Assembly: GCA_038229875.1 (NCBI GenBank)
Contig: JBBROA010000033.1
Span: forward strand, 1-35,443
DNA length: 35,443 nt
Source: JALYUA01 sp038229875
GTDB taxonomy: Bacteria > Acidobacteriota > Thermoanaerobaculia > UBA5066 > Gp7-AA6
Direction: 5' to 3'
The position numbers and the translations under genes were made by a program. This document shows positions 1-7,658 of the stretch, piece after piece; the stretch's first letter is position 1; the number at the start of each line of letters is the position of its first letter. The notes beneath the pieces were generated by a model that saw nothing but the letters and a program-made list of their open reading frames with translations, did no database searches and was not told where the DNA came from.

Positions 1-74
1 AGCCGCGCGAGGAGCGAACGGACCCGCGCGGGACGGGGTGCGCCCGATGCGCTCGCCTGCACGTCGCACCTCAC
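1..74 (-). CDS. ybeY: Probable YbeY (endoribonuclease/rRNA maturation factor), N-terminal fragment cut by the window edge
   Basis: An open frame starts with GTG at 74, overlapping the TGA of the 7TM-HD gene in a GTGA junction, and runs off the window with no stop. Only about 24 residues are visible. They have a short beta-like start followed by a run ending in VRSLLAR, which suits the beginning of YbeY, but no catalytic residue can be seen. The name rests mainly on context: phoH, a 7TM-HD gene and ybeY are commonly consecutive in many bacterial phyla, and phoH and the HD gene lie directly upstream here. YbeY is a zinc-dependent protein needed for 16S rRNA 3'-end maturation and ribosome quality control. 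Without the rest of the gene this is an inference. Confidence 0.5.
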   Translation of the reverse strand, partial: MRCDVQASASGAPRPARVRSLLAR

Positions 75-2428
75 CGGGATTCGGAGGCCCGCGTCCCGCC
101 GGTCGGCCGGGGGACGGCGGTCTCGTGAGACGGGGACTCTCCGGTCTTGCGGCGGGAGGTCCCGCGGTTGAACTCGAACCCCGGATAGTCGATCCGGTGG
201 TGGTAGATGTTCGAGACGGTGCGCTCGAGCGTGTCGACGATGATCGCGAGATCGCGCATCGTGAGGTCGCAGTCGTCGAACTGCCCGTCGCGCAGGCAGT
301 CGTCGACGATCGTCTGGATCATCGCCCGGATCCGGGCGGGCGAGTGCTCGATCAACGTGCGGGACGCCGCTTCGACGGCGTCGGCGATCATCAGAATCCC
401 GTTCACGCGCGTCGTGGGGCGCGGGCCCGAGTGCCGGTACTCCGTCTCCCGCACCGGCGAGTCTTCGGGCCCTGATTTCGTGAGGGCCTTCTGGTAGAAG
501 TACCGGATCAGCTTGGTCCCGTGGTGCTCGCGGATTGCGGCGACGAGCTGCTCGGGAAGACGCGCCCTGGTCGCGAGCTCCACCCCTTCCTTGACGTGTG
601 CCGCGATCACGAGCGCGCTCATCGAAGGCTCGAGCCGGTCGTGCCGGTTCGCGCCCTTGGGCTGGTTTTCGATGAAGTAGTCGGGCATCTTCGTCTTGCC
701 GATGTCGTGGTAGTAACCCGCCACGCGCGCGAGCAGGGCGTCCGCGCCGACGGCCTCCGCGGCGGATTCGGCGAGGTGCCCGAGGACGAGCGAGTGCTGG
801 TAAGTCCCGGGCGCTTCGAGAGCGAGCGTGCGCAAGAGCGGAAGGTTCTGATTGGAAAGCTCGAGCAGCCGGATGTCGGTCGTGACGTGAAAGAGGTGCT
901 CGAACACCGGCAGGAAGACCCCGACGATCATTGCGACGAACCATCCCCCTGCGAGCCCGCCGAGCACGTCCGCCGCGAAGTCCCACCCGCGGGCCTCCCC
1001 GTTCAGGAACGCGATCGCCGAGATCGAAACGAGGTTCGCGGCCGCGACGATCGCGCCCATCCCGAGGAGGACGCTTCTGGACCGCAGCTTTCCGATGACG
1101 AAGATGCCGGCGAGCGACCCGACCAGCGCGAAGAGCACGAACGGGAAGCTCTGGCCCATGAGGATCCCCGCGCCGATCGCGTTGACCGCGGCAAACAGAA
1201 GCGCGGGGCCCATCCCGGCGACGAGGCTGACCATGATCGAGCCTGCCGCGAACGGGATCGCGTAGTACGTGTGCGCAGCCCAGGCGGACCCCTCGAAGCT
1301 CGACGACAGCCCCTGCGCAAGGACGAACGCGCCCCGGGTCAGCAGCGAGAACAGGATCCCGGCCGCGAGGATCGACGCATAGACCATCTCTGGCCGCCGC
1401 TCGCGCCGGCGGCGGCGCTGCCGGCGCGCGTCCACCCAGAACGCGGCCGCGGCCAGGAGCTGCAGGATCACGATCCCCATGACCTTCACCCACGAGGACG
1501 GGTCGGCCGCGGAGGCCCGAACCGCCGCGATCCATTCCGCCGCCTTCGGTGAGATCTCGTCGCCCTTGCGCACGATGACCTTGCCGCGCGGGATCCGCGT
1601 CAACACGGTCTCGACGGCGCGCGACGCTTCCTGGCGCCGCCGCAGGGTCTCCGCGGAGTCGTAGGTCAGGTTCGGCCGCAGAGCCGCAGCAAGAAACGCC
1701 GAGACCTCGGTCAGCGCTCGGCCGGTGAGCGGTCCGTCGGCCAGACGGCGGGCCACCGCATTCTTCGTCTGGGCGCCGTACTCGACGACGTCGGAGAGAT
1801 CCTTCCGGCGCACTTCCCGGCCGTTGTGCACGTCCCGCAGGCCGATCCCGCGGTCACGGCTCTCGTTCAAGAGCTCGCCGTTGTCGACGATGCCCGCACG
1901 ATAGAGGTCCGCGCCCGCCGACAGGAGTCGCTCCTCGATCGCCGGTGAAAACTGGAGTCCCGCCAGCGCCAGGAGCGCCTCGTCACCGACGGGCAGGTCG
2001 AACGCGTCTCTCAGCGCGGGAGGCAGCCCGGCGCGGCGTTTTCCGCCCGTCTCCGCGGCGCGCGCCTTGGAAAACGAGGCGCGGATCTCGGCGTTCAGAC
2101 GGTCGGGCGCGGCCGTGTCCCAGTCATAGACGGGCAGCACTTCGGCCGCCGCTTCCACCCGCCGATGCCGGGTCGCCGCCGCGTCGGGGACGATCAGGTC
2201 CCGCGGCGCGATGACGTCGCGGGTGGAGATCTCGCCGGCCCGGGCGGGCGCCCGCCGGAAGGAAAAAGTCGGCGCGAACGCGAAGGTGGTGGCCAGCACG
2301 TAGGAGGTGGCCCAGGCCCAGAAGCGCCACGGCCGCCGCTTTTTGGCCGGCTGGCCGGGCTCTCTCGGAGCAGTGCCGGTGCCGCGAAAAGAAATCGTCG
2401 AGCGCCGTGGTGGCGCGCCGGGTCCCAT
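71..2428 (-). CDS. 7TM-HD family membrane protein, PgpH-type cyclic-di-AMP phosphodiesterase
   Basis: The 785-residue product has a basic N-terminus, one membrane segment near residues 35-55, a large extracytoplasmic domain, a block of about seven membrane segments in the middle, and a C-terminal cytoplasmic HD domain. The HD signature is visible as YQHSL, then YYHDIGKT, then further His residues in IAAHV and REHHG. This is the order of the 7TMR-HDED / 7TM / HD family, whose characterised members (PgpH of Listeria) hydrolyse cyclic di-AMP to pApA. The length is normal for the family. The ATG at 2428 follows the phoH stop by 6 bases and the stop overlaps the next gene, so translation is probably coupled. 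Family membership is clear; the substrate is inferred, and no diadenylate cyclase gene is in view. Confidence 0.88.
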   Translation of the reverse strand: MGPGAPPRRSTISFRGTGTAPREPGQPAKKRRPWRFWAWATSYVLATTFAFAPTFSFRRAPARAGEISTRDVIAPRDLIVPDAAATRHRRVEAAAEVLPVYDWDTAAPDRLNAEIRASFSKARAAETGGKRRAGLPPALRDAFDLPVGDEALLALAGLQFSPAIEERLLSAGADLYRAGIVDNGELLNESRDRGIGLRDVHNGREVRRKDLSDVVEYGAQTKNAVARRLADGPLTGRALTEVSAFLAAALRPNLTYDSAETLRRRQEASRAVETVLTRIPRGKVIVRKGDEISPKAAEWIAAVRASAADPSSWVKVMGIVILQLLAAAAFWVDARRQRRRRRERRPEMVYASILAAGILFSLLTRGAFVLAQGLSSSFEGSAWAAHTYYAIPFAAGSIMVSLVAGMGPALLFAAVNAIGAGILMGQSFPFVLFALVGSLAGIFVIGKLRSRSVLLGMGAIVAAANLVSISAIAFLNGEARGWDFAADVLGGLAGGWFVAMIVGVFLPVFEHLFHVTTDIRLLELSNQNLPLLRTLALEAPGTYQHSLVLGHLAESAAEAVGADALLARVAGYYHDIGKTKMPDYFIENQPKGANRHDRLEPSMSALVIAAHVKEGVELATRARLPEQLVAAIREHHGTKLIRYFYQKALTKSGPEDSPVRETEYRHSGPRPTTRVNGILMIADAVEAASRTLIEHSPARIRAMIQTIVDDCLRDGQFDDCDLTMRDLAIIVDTLERTVSNIYHHRIDYPGFEFNRGTSRRKTGESPSHETAVPRPTGGTRASESR

Positions 2429-2434
2429 CTCTCG

Positions 2435-3427
2435 TCAGCGTCCGAGAACGGAGCGATTCGCTTCGCGCTGCTCGCGTTCGCGGTCGAGGGCCTCGTATGC
2501 GGTGATGATCGACTGGACGAGCGGGTGACGAACCACGTCTTTCTGGTCGAAGAGGACGAACTTGATCACATCGATCTTCGAGAGAAGCTGCTGCGCTTCC
2601 CGCAGCCCGGACGTCTTGCCGGAAGGCAGGTCGATCTGTGTCACGTCTCCCGTGACCACCGCTTTCGAGCCGAATCCAATGCGCGTCAGAAACATCTTCA
2701 TCTGTTCAGACGTCGTGTTCTGCGCCTCGTCCAAGATGATGAAGGCGTCGTTCAACGTCCGTCCCCGCATGAAGGCGATCGGGGCGACCTCGATCACGCC
2801 GCGCTCTAGAAGCTTCGCGGTCTTCTCGTACCCGAGGATGTCGTACAGGGCGTCATAGAGCGGCCGCAGGTACGGGTTGATCTTCTCGACGAGATCGCCC
2901 GGCAGGAAGCCGAGCCGCTCCCCCGCTTCGACCGCCGGGCGCGCGAGGACGATCCGCTTCACCTTCTTATCGAGAAGGGCGGCGGCCGCCATCGCAACGG
3001 CGAGGTAGGTCTTTCCGGTTCCCGCCGGACCGACGGCGAACACGAGGTCGTGACGCTCGATCGTCTGGACGTACACGCGCTGCTTGACGTTCCGCGCGGT
3101 CACGACAGACTTCAGGGTCGGCCCGAACGGGCTGTCGATGAAGAACTCGACTAAGGAGGCATTCGGGTCCTCCTTGAGCACGCGGATGGCGGTCACGACG
3201 TCGCCCCCGCGCAGCGGGTAGCCGAGCGTGAGCAGTTCCGAAAAGCCGACCAGGAGCCGGCGGGCGGCGTCCTGCGCCTCCCCCTCTCCGACGACCGAGA
3301 TCTCGTTCCCGCGGGCCGCCAGGCGAACGCCGAACGCTTCCTCGATGGCGCGAAGGTTTTCGTCCGCGATGCCGAAGAACTCGGTCAGGCCCGATTCCGG
3401 GAAAGTCAGGGCTGTTGGTTCAGGAAT
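2435..3427 (-). CDS. phoH: PhoH-family ATPase, probably starting at ATT
   Basis: PhoH proteins are P-loop ATPases, often found next to ybeY and linked to RNA metabolism. The Walker A motif GPAGTGKT and Walker B-like FIILDEAQN are present, with TGDVTQIDLP further on. The first ATG/GTG/TTG in frame is the GTG at 3196, but a protein starting there (253 aa) would lack the usual N-terminal domain. The frame stays open upstream and encodes that domain (LTFPESG, then IADENLRAIEEAFGV, then the KH-like stretch ending GEAQDAARRLL). Between the upstream in-frame stop and 3196 there is no ATG, GTG or TTG. An ATT at 3427-3425 lies 8 bases after AAGGAG (3441-3436), giving 330 residues, a normal family length. 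A CTG at 3409 is the alternative. The product identity is secure; the start codon is inferred. Confidence 0.9.
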   Translation of the reverse strand: MPEPTALTFPESGLTEFFGIADENLRAIEEAFGVRLAARGNEISVVGEGEAQDAARRLLVGFSELLTLGYPLRGGDVVTAIRVLKEDPNASLVEFFIDSPFGPTLKSVVTARNVKQRVYVQTIERHDLVFAVGPAGTGKTYLAVAMAAAALLDKKVKRIVLARPAVEAGERLGFLPGDLVEKINPYLRPLYDALYDILGYEKTAKLLERGVIEVAPIAFMRGRTLNDAFIILDEAQNTTSEQMKMFLTRIGFGSKAVVTGDVTQIDLPSGKTSGLREAQQLLSKIDVIKFVLFDQKDVVRHPLVQSIITAYEALDREREQREANRSVLGR

Positions 3428-3511
3428 GTTGCTCGCTCCTTGCGCCCGGGCGCCGGATCGCGGGGCGCCGCTCGGATCGCGGTTTCAACGCTACCACGCA
3501 GGGAAGGGAGC

Positions 3512-3543
3512 AAAAAGCGGGCCCCGGAAATCCCGGGGCCCGC
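3512..3543 (-). terminator. Rho-independent terminator of the small secreted-protein gene
   Basis: On the minus strand a perfect 11-base-pair GC stem (arms 3533-3543 and 3517-3527, five-base loop) is followed directly by five T residues (3516-3512). It lies about 60 bases after the stop of the gene ending at 3606 and upstream of phoH, so it separates that transcript from the phoH operon. Confidence 0.85.
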
Positions 3544-3605
3544 TGCAGAGACAAACCTCATCGAACGAGCAGCTTACCGGGGCACCGGCCCGGCCGCCTG
3601 CCGCG

Positions 3606-4181
3606 CTAGCGCCCGTCGGAAATCGCCTTAGCGACCTCTTCCAGGCCGTTCTCGACCGCGTCCCGGATCGTCGAACCCTTGTTCTTGTGGCGGATCTCTC
3701 CGACCACGTTGCCCTTCGAGTCTTTGACCAGCACTTCAACGCCGACGCCGGGGTTGGCCATCCAGCCGCCCCAGTAACGCCCCGCGCCCCGCGGCTCCCA
3801 GGCGTTGAAGATGTTTCCGTGGATCACCAGGTCTCCGCCCGACTTCACGACCTTGAAGCCCTGCTTGTCCAGCCACTGCTCCATGTAGTCGCGGGCGTCG
3901 TGGGCGGCGTCGCGGGCCTCACGGCCGCGGCCGTTCTCGTCGAACTCCTTGACCGAGACGGTCCGGTACTTCTTCAGGCTTCCCTCCGGGAAATACACCC
4001 AGTCGGCGTCTTTTCCCTTGGTGAGCCTGTCGTAGTCCGGCAGGAACTTCGCCGGCTCGTCCCTTTCCTTGGCGTCGTCGGAGTCCTGGAACCCCTTCTT
4101 GGCCGCTTCGGCTGGACGGGCTGAAAGAACGAGGAATGCAACGAGAGCCATCGCGAACAAACGCGTCGTGTATCGAACCAT
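3606..4181 (-). CDS. Small secreted protein, DUF3313/DUF4410-like
   Basis: The ATG at 4181 has an AAGGAGG ribosome binding site 8 bases upstream, so I prefer it to the earlier in-frame start at 4232. The 191-residue product begins with a signal peptide (basic MVRYTTR, a hydrophobic stretch, then PAEA before AKKG), which suits signal peptidase I; there is no lipobox. The mature part has FLPDYDRL, KKYRTVSVKEF, a helical stretch, and a C-terminal beta region with DLVIHGNIF and a Gly/Trp-rich loop. This order resembles the DUF3313 and DUF4410 groups of small periplasmic or lipoprotein domains. Those have no defined biochemical role, so I give none. The gene stands alone between its own promoter and terminator. 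Confidence 0.75.
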   Translation of the reverse strand: MVRYTTRLFAMALVAFLVLSARPAEAAKKGFQDSDDAKERDEPAKFLPDYDRLTKGKDADWVYFPEGSLKKYRTVSVKEFDENGRGREARDAAHDARDYMEQWLDKQGFKVVKSGGDLVIHGNIFNAWEPRGAGRYWGGWMANPGVGVEVLVKDSKGNVVGEIRHKNKGSTIRDAVENGLEEVAKAISDGR

Positions 4182-4210
4182 GATCAAAGCCTCCTTGATT
4201 GCGACTTGAG

Positions 4211-4219
4211 ATTCTACCA
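4211..4219 (-). promoter_or_regulatory. Extended -10 promoter of the small secreted-protein gene
   Basis: Reading the minus strand, TGG followed by TAGAAT (4216-4211) is an extended -10 element with five of six consensus bases. It lies 29 bases before the ATG at 4181 and leaves room for the AAGGAGG site. A TTGACA at 4251-4246 overlaps the stop codon of the upstream gene, but it is 29 bases from the -10, too far to act as its -35. Confidence 0.55.
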
Positions 4220-4247
4220 AAAACACGGACATTCTGGCCGGAACCTG

Positions 4248-5297
4248 TCAACCGTCGAGGCGCTCACAGACGGCCTCGGCGGCCGCGGACGTGGAGAGCT
4301 CTCCTCCGACGTCTGAGGTGCACTGGCGGGCTGCCACCGAGGCCGCCACGGCCCGTTCGATCGCCAGGGCCTCCTCTTCCTTCCCGAGGTGCTCGAGCAT
4401 CAGGGCGACCGTCAAAATGGCCCCGAACGGGTTCGCCCGGCCGGTCCCGGCGTACTTCGGCGCGGAACCGTGCACAGGCTCGAACATCGAGACCCTGCCC
4501 GGGTGGATGTTCCCGGAGGCGGCCATGCCGAGCCCCCCCTGCAGCGCCGCCCCGAGGTCCGTCACGATGTCGCCGAACATGTTGTTGGTCACGATCACGT
4601 CGAACGGGCGCGGGTCACGGATCAGCTGGAGGCACAGCGCATCGACGTAGAGGTGCGAAGCCTCGATTTCCGGGTATTCGCCAGCCACTGCCGCGAACGT
4701 GCGCTGCCAGAGGTCGCCGACGAATCGCATGGCGTTCGACTTGTCGGACATGACCACCCGGTGGCGGCCCGTCGCCCGGGCGAACGAAAACGCGTGGCGG
4801 ATGATCCGTTCGACACCCTTCCGGGTCGACAGGTCCTCCTGCGTCGCCACTTCGTCGGGGGTTCCCTTCTTGAAGTTTCCCCCGATGCCGACGTAGGAGC
4901 CCTCCGTGTTCTCCCGAAAGACAACGAAGTCCACGTCCGCGGCCGAGTACGCCTTCAGGGGAGAGAGCCGGTCGTCGAGGCAGCGCACGGGCCGATAGTT
5001 CACGTACAGGTCGAGCTGGAAGCGGGCGCCGAGGAGGATGTCCGCCGCGTGCTTCATGTCCGGGACGCGAGGGTCCCCGAACGCGCCCATGAAAATCGCG
5101 TCGTAGTTGCGGGAGAGATCGTCGAAAGCGCCCGGGGGGATCGTCTCGCCGGTCGCGAGGTAGTGGTCGGCGCTCCACGGAAAGGAGACGAGCTCGAGGC
5201 CGAGAGAGCGACGCGCGTCGAGGCGCTCGAGCACCCGCACGGCCTCGCGGGTGACGTCGACGCCGATGCCGTCCCCCGGGACGATCGCGAGCTTCAT
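4248..5297 (-). CDS. Isocitrate/isopropylmalate dehydrogenase-family enzyme (LeuB / tartrate dehydrogenase-like)
   Basis: The 349-residue product is a beta-decarboxylating dehydrogenase. It starts with the usual IVPGDGIG, has FRENTEGSYVGIGG and DKSNAMRF in the substrate-binding half, NNMFGDIVTDL for metal binding, and FEPVHGSAP with GRANPFGAIL near the cofactor site. Such enzymes oxidise and decarboxylate a 2-hydroxyacid using NAD(P) and Mg or Mn. It could be 3-isopropylmalate dehydrogenase of leucine synthesis. However, RENTEG and the stretch EVATQEDLSTRKGVERI look closer to the tartrate/D-malate dehydrogenase branch (TtuC, DmlA), as does the length. No other leucine gene is adjacent to settle it. 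The ATG at 5297 has no strong ribosome binding site. Family is certain, substrate is open. Confidence 0.85.
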   Translation of the reverse strand: MKLAIVPGDGIGVDVTREAVRVLERLDARRSLGLELVSFPWSADHYLATGETIPPGAFDDLSRNYDAIFMGAFGDPRVPDMKHAADILLGARFQLDLYVNYRPVRCLDDRLSPLKAYSAADVDFVVFRENTEGSYVGIGGNFKKGTPDEVATQEDLSTRKGVERIIRHAFSFARATGRHRVVMSDKSNAMRFVGDLWQRTFAAVAGEYPEIEASHLYVDALCLQLIRDPRPFDVIVTNNMFGDIVTDLGAALQGGLGMAASGNIHPGRVSMFEPVHGSAPKYAGTGRANPFGAILTVALMLEHLGKEEEALAIERAVAASVAARQCTSDVGGELSTSAAAEAVCERLDG

Positions 5298-5362
5298 GCG
5301 GCGGGGACGATAGCAGAAGGGAGGCCCCGAATCAGCTCTGTGACGGGCCCTCCTCCACAGTT

Positions 5363-5902
5363 ATGATCGCGCTCATGAAGGTCGGGGATTGTGTCCGCGA
5401 AATCCTGGAGGAGGCCGGCCGGAAGCCGGAACGCCCCACCCCCGCCGGCCTCGTTCCCGTGATCGCCCGCGAGGCGGAGCGGTACCTGGAAAAGGTGCGA
5501 TTCGACCCCGCGCAGTACGTGCGCCACGCGCTTCTCCTCTGGGAAGACTGGGAGGTGATGGTCATCGGCTGGGAGGCCGGCCAGGTCACGCCCATCCACG
5601 ACCATCGCGGCGTTCTCGGAGGCATGGCGGTTCTTTCCGGCGCCGTGCTCGAGGAGCGGTTCACGACTCCCGATTCGACGCCGAAACTTTCCGATTCGCG
5701 CGTCCGGCCCGAAGGAGATCTCTGCGAGACCGGCCCGACGGTCCTCCACCGGCTGCTCCCGAAGACGCCGCGCGCCGTCACCCTTCACGTGTACCGGCCG
5801 CCTCTCCGCACGATGGGCATCTGGGACGAAGCGGGGCTGCGCGAGATCCGCGGCTCGCAGTTCGAGATCGGCGTCGAGGAGTTCGCGGCCCTCTCCCGCT
5901 GA
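5363..5902 (+). CDS. Cysteine dioxygenase-like cupin
   Basis: The product (179 residues from this ATG, 175 from the next at 5375) is a cupin with the marks of type I cysteine dioxygenase, which converts cysteine to cysteine sulfinate with O2 and non-haem iron. His79 and His81 (PIHDH) and His129 (VLHRL) match the three iron ligands. TLHVYRPP matches the catalytic Ser-His-Tyr segment of mammalian CDO, with Thr in place of Ser. Arg54 in YVRH sits where the carboxylate-binding arginine is found. The cysteine that forms the Cys-Tyr crosslink in mammals is replaced by Gly, as is usual in bacterial CDOs. Arginine at position 54 favours cysteine over 3-mercaptopropionate. Neither start has a clear ribosome binding site. 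The gene stands alone, divergent from the dehydrogenase. Confidence 0.82.
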   Translation: MIALMKVGDCVREILEEAGRKPERPTPAGLVPVIAREAERYLEKVRFDPAQYVRHALLLWEDWEVMVIGWEAGQVTPIHDHRGVLGGMAVLSGAVLEERFTTPDSTPKLSDSRVRPEGDLCETGPTVLHRLLPKTPRAVTLHVYRPPLRTMGIWDEAGLREIRGSQFEIGVEEFAALSR

Positions 5903-5912
5903 CCGTCCGTTC

Positions 5913-7658
5913 TCACACTCGTCGCCCGAGCACGAGGGCAAACGGGGCGCCGTGCTCATCCCGGATCCATGACACCACCCGTTCTCCGGCCGACGGTGAC
6001 GTCCCCGCGGGGACGATCCGAAACGCGCGGGTCGCCGAGGCGCCGCGCGGGGCAGGCTGGAGGTCCGCGCGACGGACTCGGCGAACGGCGTCCAGTCCCG
6101 CGGGCCAGTGCACCAGCCCGGGATCGATCTCGACCCGCCCGTAACCCTCCCACGGGAGCGCCATGCGAGCGAGCAGGTTGTCGTGCCCCTCGAAGCCGTC
6201 CAGCACTTCGAGCCGAGGCGCCCAGTCGAGAAACACCGCACGGACGGAGACCGCACCGGAGACGAGCAGAACGCCGACGGCGATGAGCGCCGCGGGCCGG
6301 CGGCCTTTCCGGGGAGCCGCGCCGGCGAGCGCCAGAAGCCCCGCGGCCGCGGCGATCGCCGTGACGGTCGTGAGATACGCAAAGCGAAAGCCGTTCGGCT
6401 GCATCACGGGACCGGAGGCGACGAACGCCGCGGCGGCAGCGGCGGCATGCGCCAGGAGAAATGCCGAAATCTCCCTCCCCGGAAAGAGAAGCGAACGCCC
6501 GAGGGCCACCGCGACGGGAATTCCAATCAGCCAGCCGAGACGCGGCTTCGGCACATCTTGCCAGGGCGAGGGATCGGGGAGCCACCATGGCGCGGCGACC
6601 CCGTCGGCGGCTGTTGCAAGCAGGGGCAGAGGCGAGCGCGCCGAGCGAAGCACGCGCAGCATGCTCTGATTCCCGGCGCGGGCGAAGTAAGGGGACTGCC
6701 GCCCCTCGCGCAGCAGGAAGAGCGGTGCGGCGACCACCACGAATCCGCAGGCGAGCGCGGCCGTGAGGAGTGCGCGCCTCGAGACGGCAGGTCCGCCCTC
6801 GACCGGCCAGAGCGCGAAGAGCACGAGCGCGGCCAGCACGATCCAGGCGGCGAGATAGACGTGGGCGCCGACGCCGAGGATCGCCCCCGCGACGAGAGCG
6901 GCCGCGGCGGAACGCCGGCGCTTCGCGTGAAGGAGCGCGAGGGCGGCGGCATCGGCGAGCGGCACGAGAACGATCGCGACGTATCCCCAGCGCGAGAGGA
7001 TCAGGCTCCACCGCAGGCCGGCAAGAGCGAGCCCCGCGAGAGTCCCTCCCCCGCGAGGGAGGAGGGCGCGCCCGAGCAGCACCGCCGTGAGGCACGACAG
7101 GGTCCCCGCGAGGGCAGACAGGAACCGGACGCCGAACGCGGTCGTGCCAAACGCGTGGAGGCAGGCGCGGAACGCCTCGAGGTACAGGACGCCGACGCTG
7201 CCGTACGGGCGGGCGACGCCAAAAGGCGCCGGCCGGATCGCGTCCGAGAAGTCTCGCCACGTTCCCGTCAGCGCCAGCGAAGGGTCGATGAGCGTGAGGT
7301 CCTCGATCCACAGGGCGAGAGGAACGTTCGAAAGGCGCGCGAACCGCGCGGCCGCGGCCGCGGCCACAGCCGCAATCGCGAGCGCGGCGAGCGCGCTCCC
7401 CCGCCAGGGAAGCGGTTCGAGCGGCGATTGCGCGGCGCGCGTACGGCTCCAGCGCAGCATCGCCGCCGCCGCGAGTATCCCCGCCGACGCGGCGACGGCG
7501 ATCGCGGCCACGGTCAGAACGAGCCGCGGCAGGACCCACGCCGGATCGGGGTCCGACAACAGAAGCGGCCCGATCCGATCAATTGCCCCCGCGGCCGCGA
7601 CGAGCGACGCCCCGAGGCCCGCGGCGAGCGCGGCCCGCTCCCCCGACGCGAGGCTCAT
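5913..7658 (-). CDS. GT-C-like integral membrane glycosyltransferase, second of a tandem pair
   Basis: This 581-residue protein is mostly hydrophobic, with about ten or more membrane segments and a polar C-terminal domain of about 120 residues. The first large loop carries LWIEDLTL (Glu119-Asp120), in the place where GT-C enzymes (dolichyl-phosphate-mannose mannosyltransferase/GT39-like, which use polyprenyl-phosphate sugars) keep an acidic pair. It then has AIRPAPFGV, PYGSVGVLYLEAFRA and HVYLAAW, all shared with the upstream neighbour, so the two are clear paralogues. The ATG at 7658 overlaps the neighbour's stop (ATGA). A much longer frame continues upstream to 9317, but it only shadows the neighbour out of frame. 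Glycosyl transfer to an envelope acceptor is likely by family; donor and acceptor are unknown. Confidence 0.75.
   Translation of the reverse strand: MSLASGERAALAAGLGASLVAAAGAIDRIGPLLLSDPDPAWVLPRLVLTVAAIAVAASAGILAAAAMLRWSRTRAAQSPLEPLPWRGSALAALAIAAVAAAAAARFARLSNVPLALWIEDLTLIDPSLALTGTWRDFSDAIRPAPFGVARPYGSVGVLYLEAFRACLHAFGTTAFGVRFLSALAGTLSCLTAVLLGRALLPRGGGTLAGLALAGLRWSLILSRWGYVAIVLVPLADAAALALLHAKRRRSAAAALVAGAILGVGAHVYLAAWIVLAALVLFALWPVEGGPAVSRRALLTAALACGFVVVAAPLFLLREGRQSPYFARAGNQSMLRVLRSARSPLPLLATAADGVAAPWWLPDPSPWQDVPKPRLGWLIGIPVAVALGRSLLFPGREISAFLLAHAAAAAAAFVASGPVMQPNGFRFAYLTTVTAIAAAAGLLALAGAAPRKGRRPAALIAVGVLLVSGAVSVRAVFLDWAPRLEVLDGFEGHDNLLARMALPWEGYGRVEIDPGLVHWPAGLDAVRRVRRADLQPAPRGASATRAFRIVPAGTSPSAGERVVSWIRDEHGAPFALVLGRRV

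Noticed and set aside
4217..4251. TTGACA at 4251-4246 as -35 of the small secreted-protein gene
   Set aside because: It is 29 bases from TAGAAT, well beyond the usual 16-18; the extended -10 is enough.
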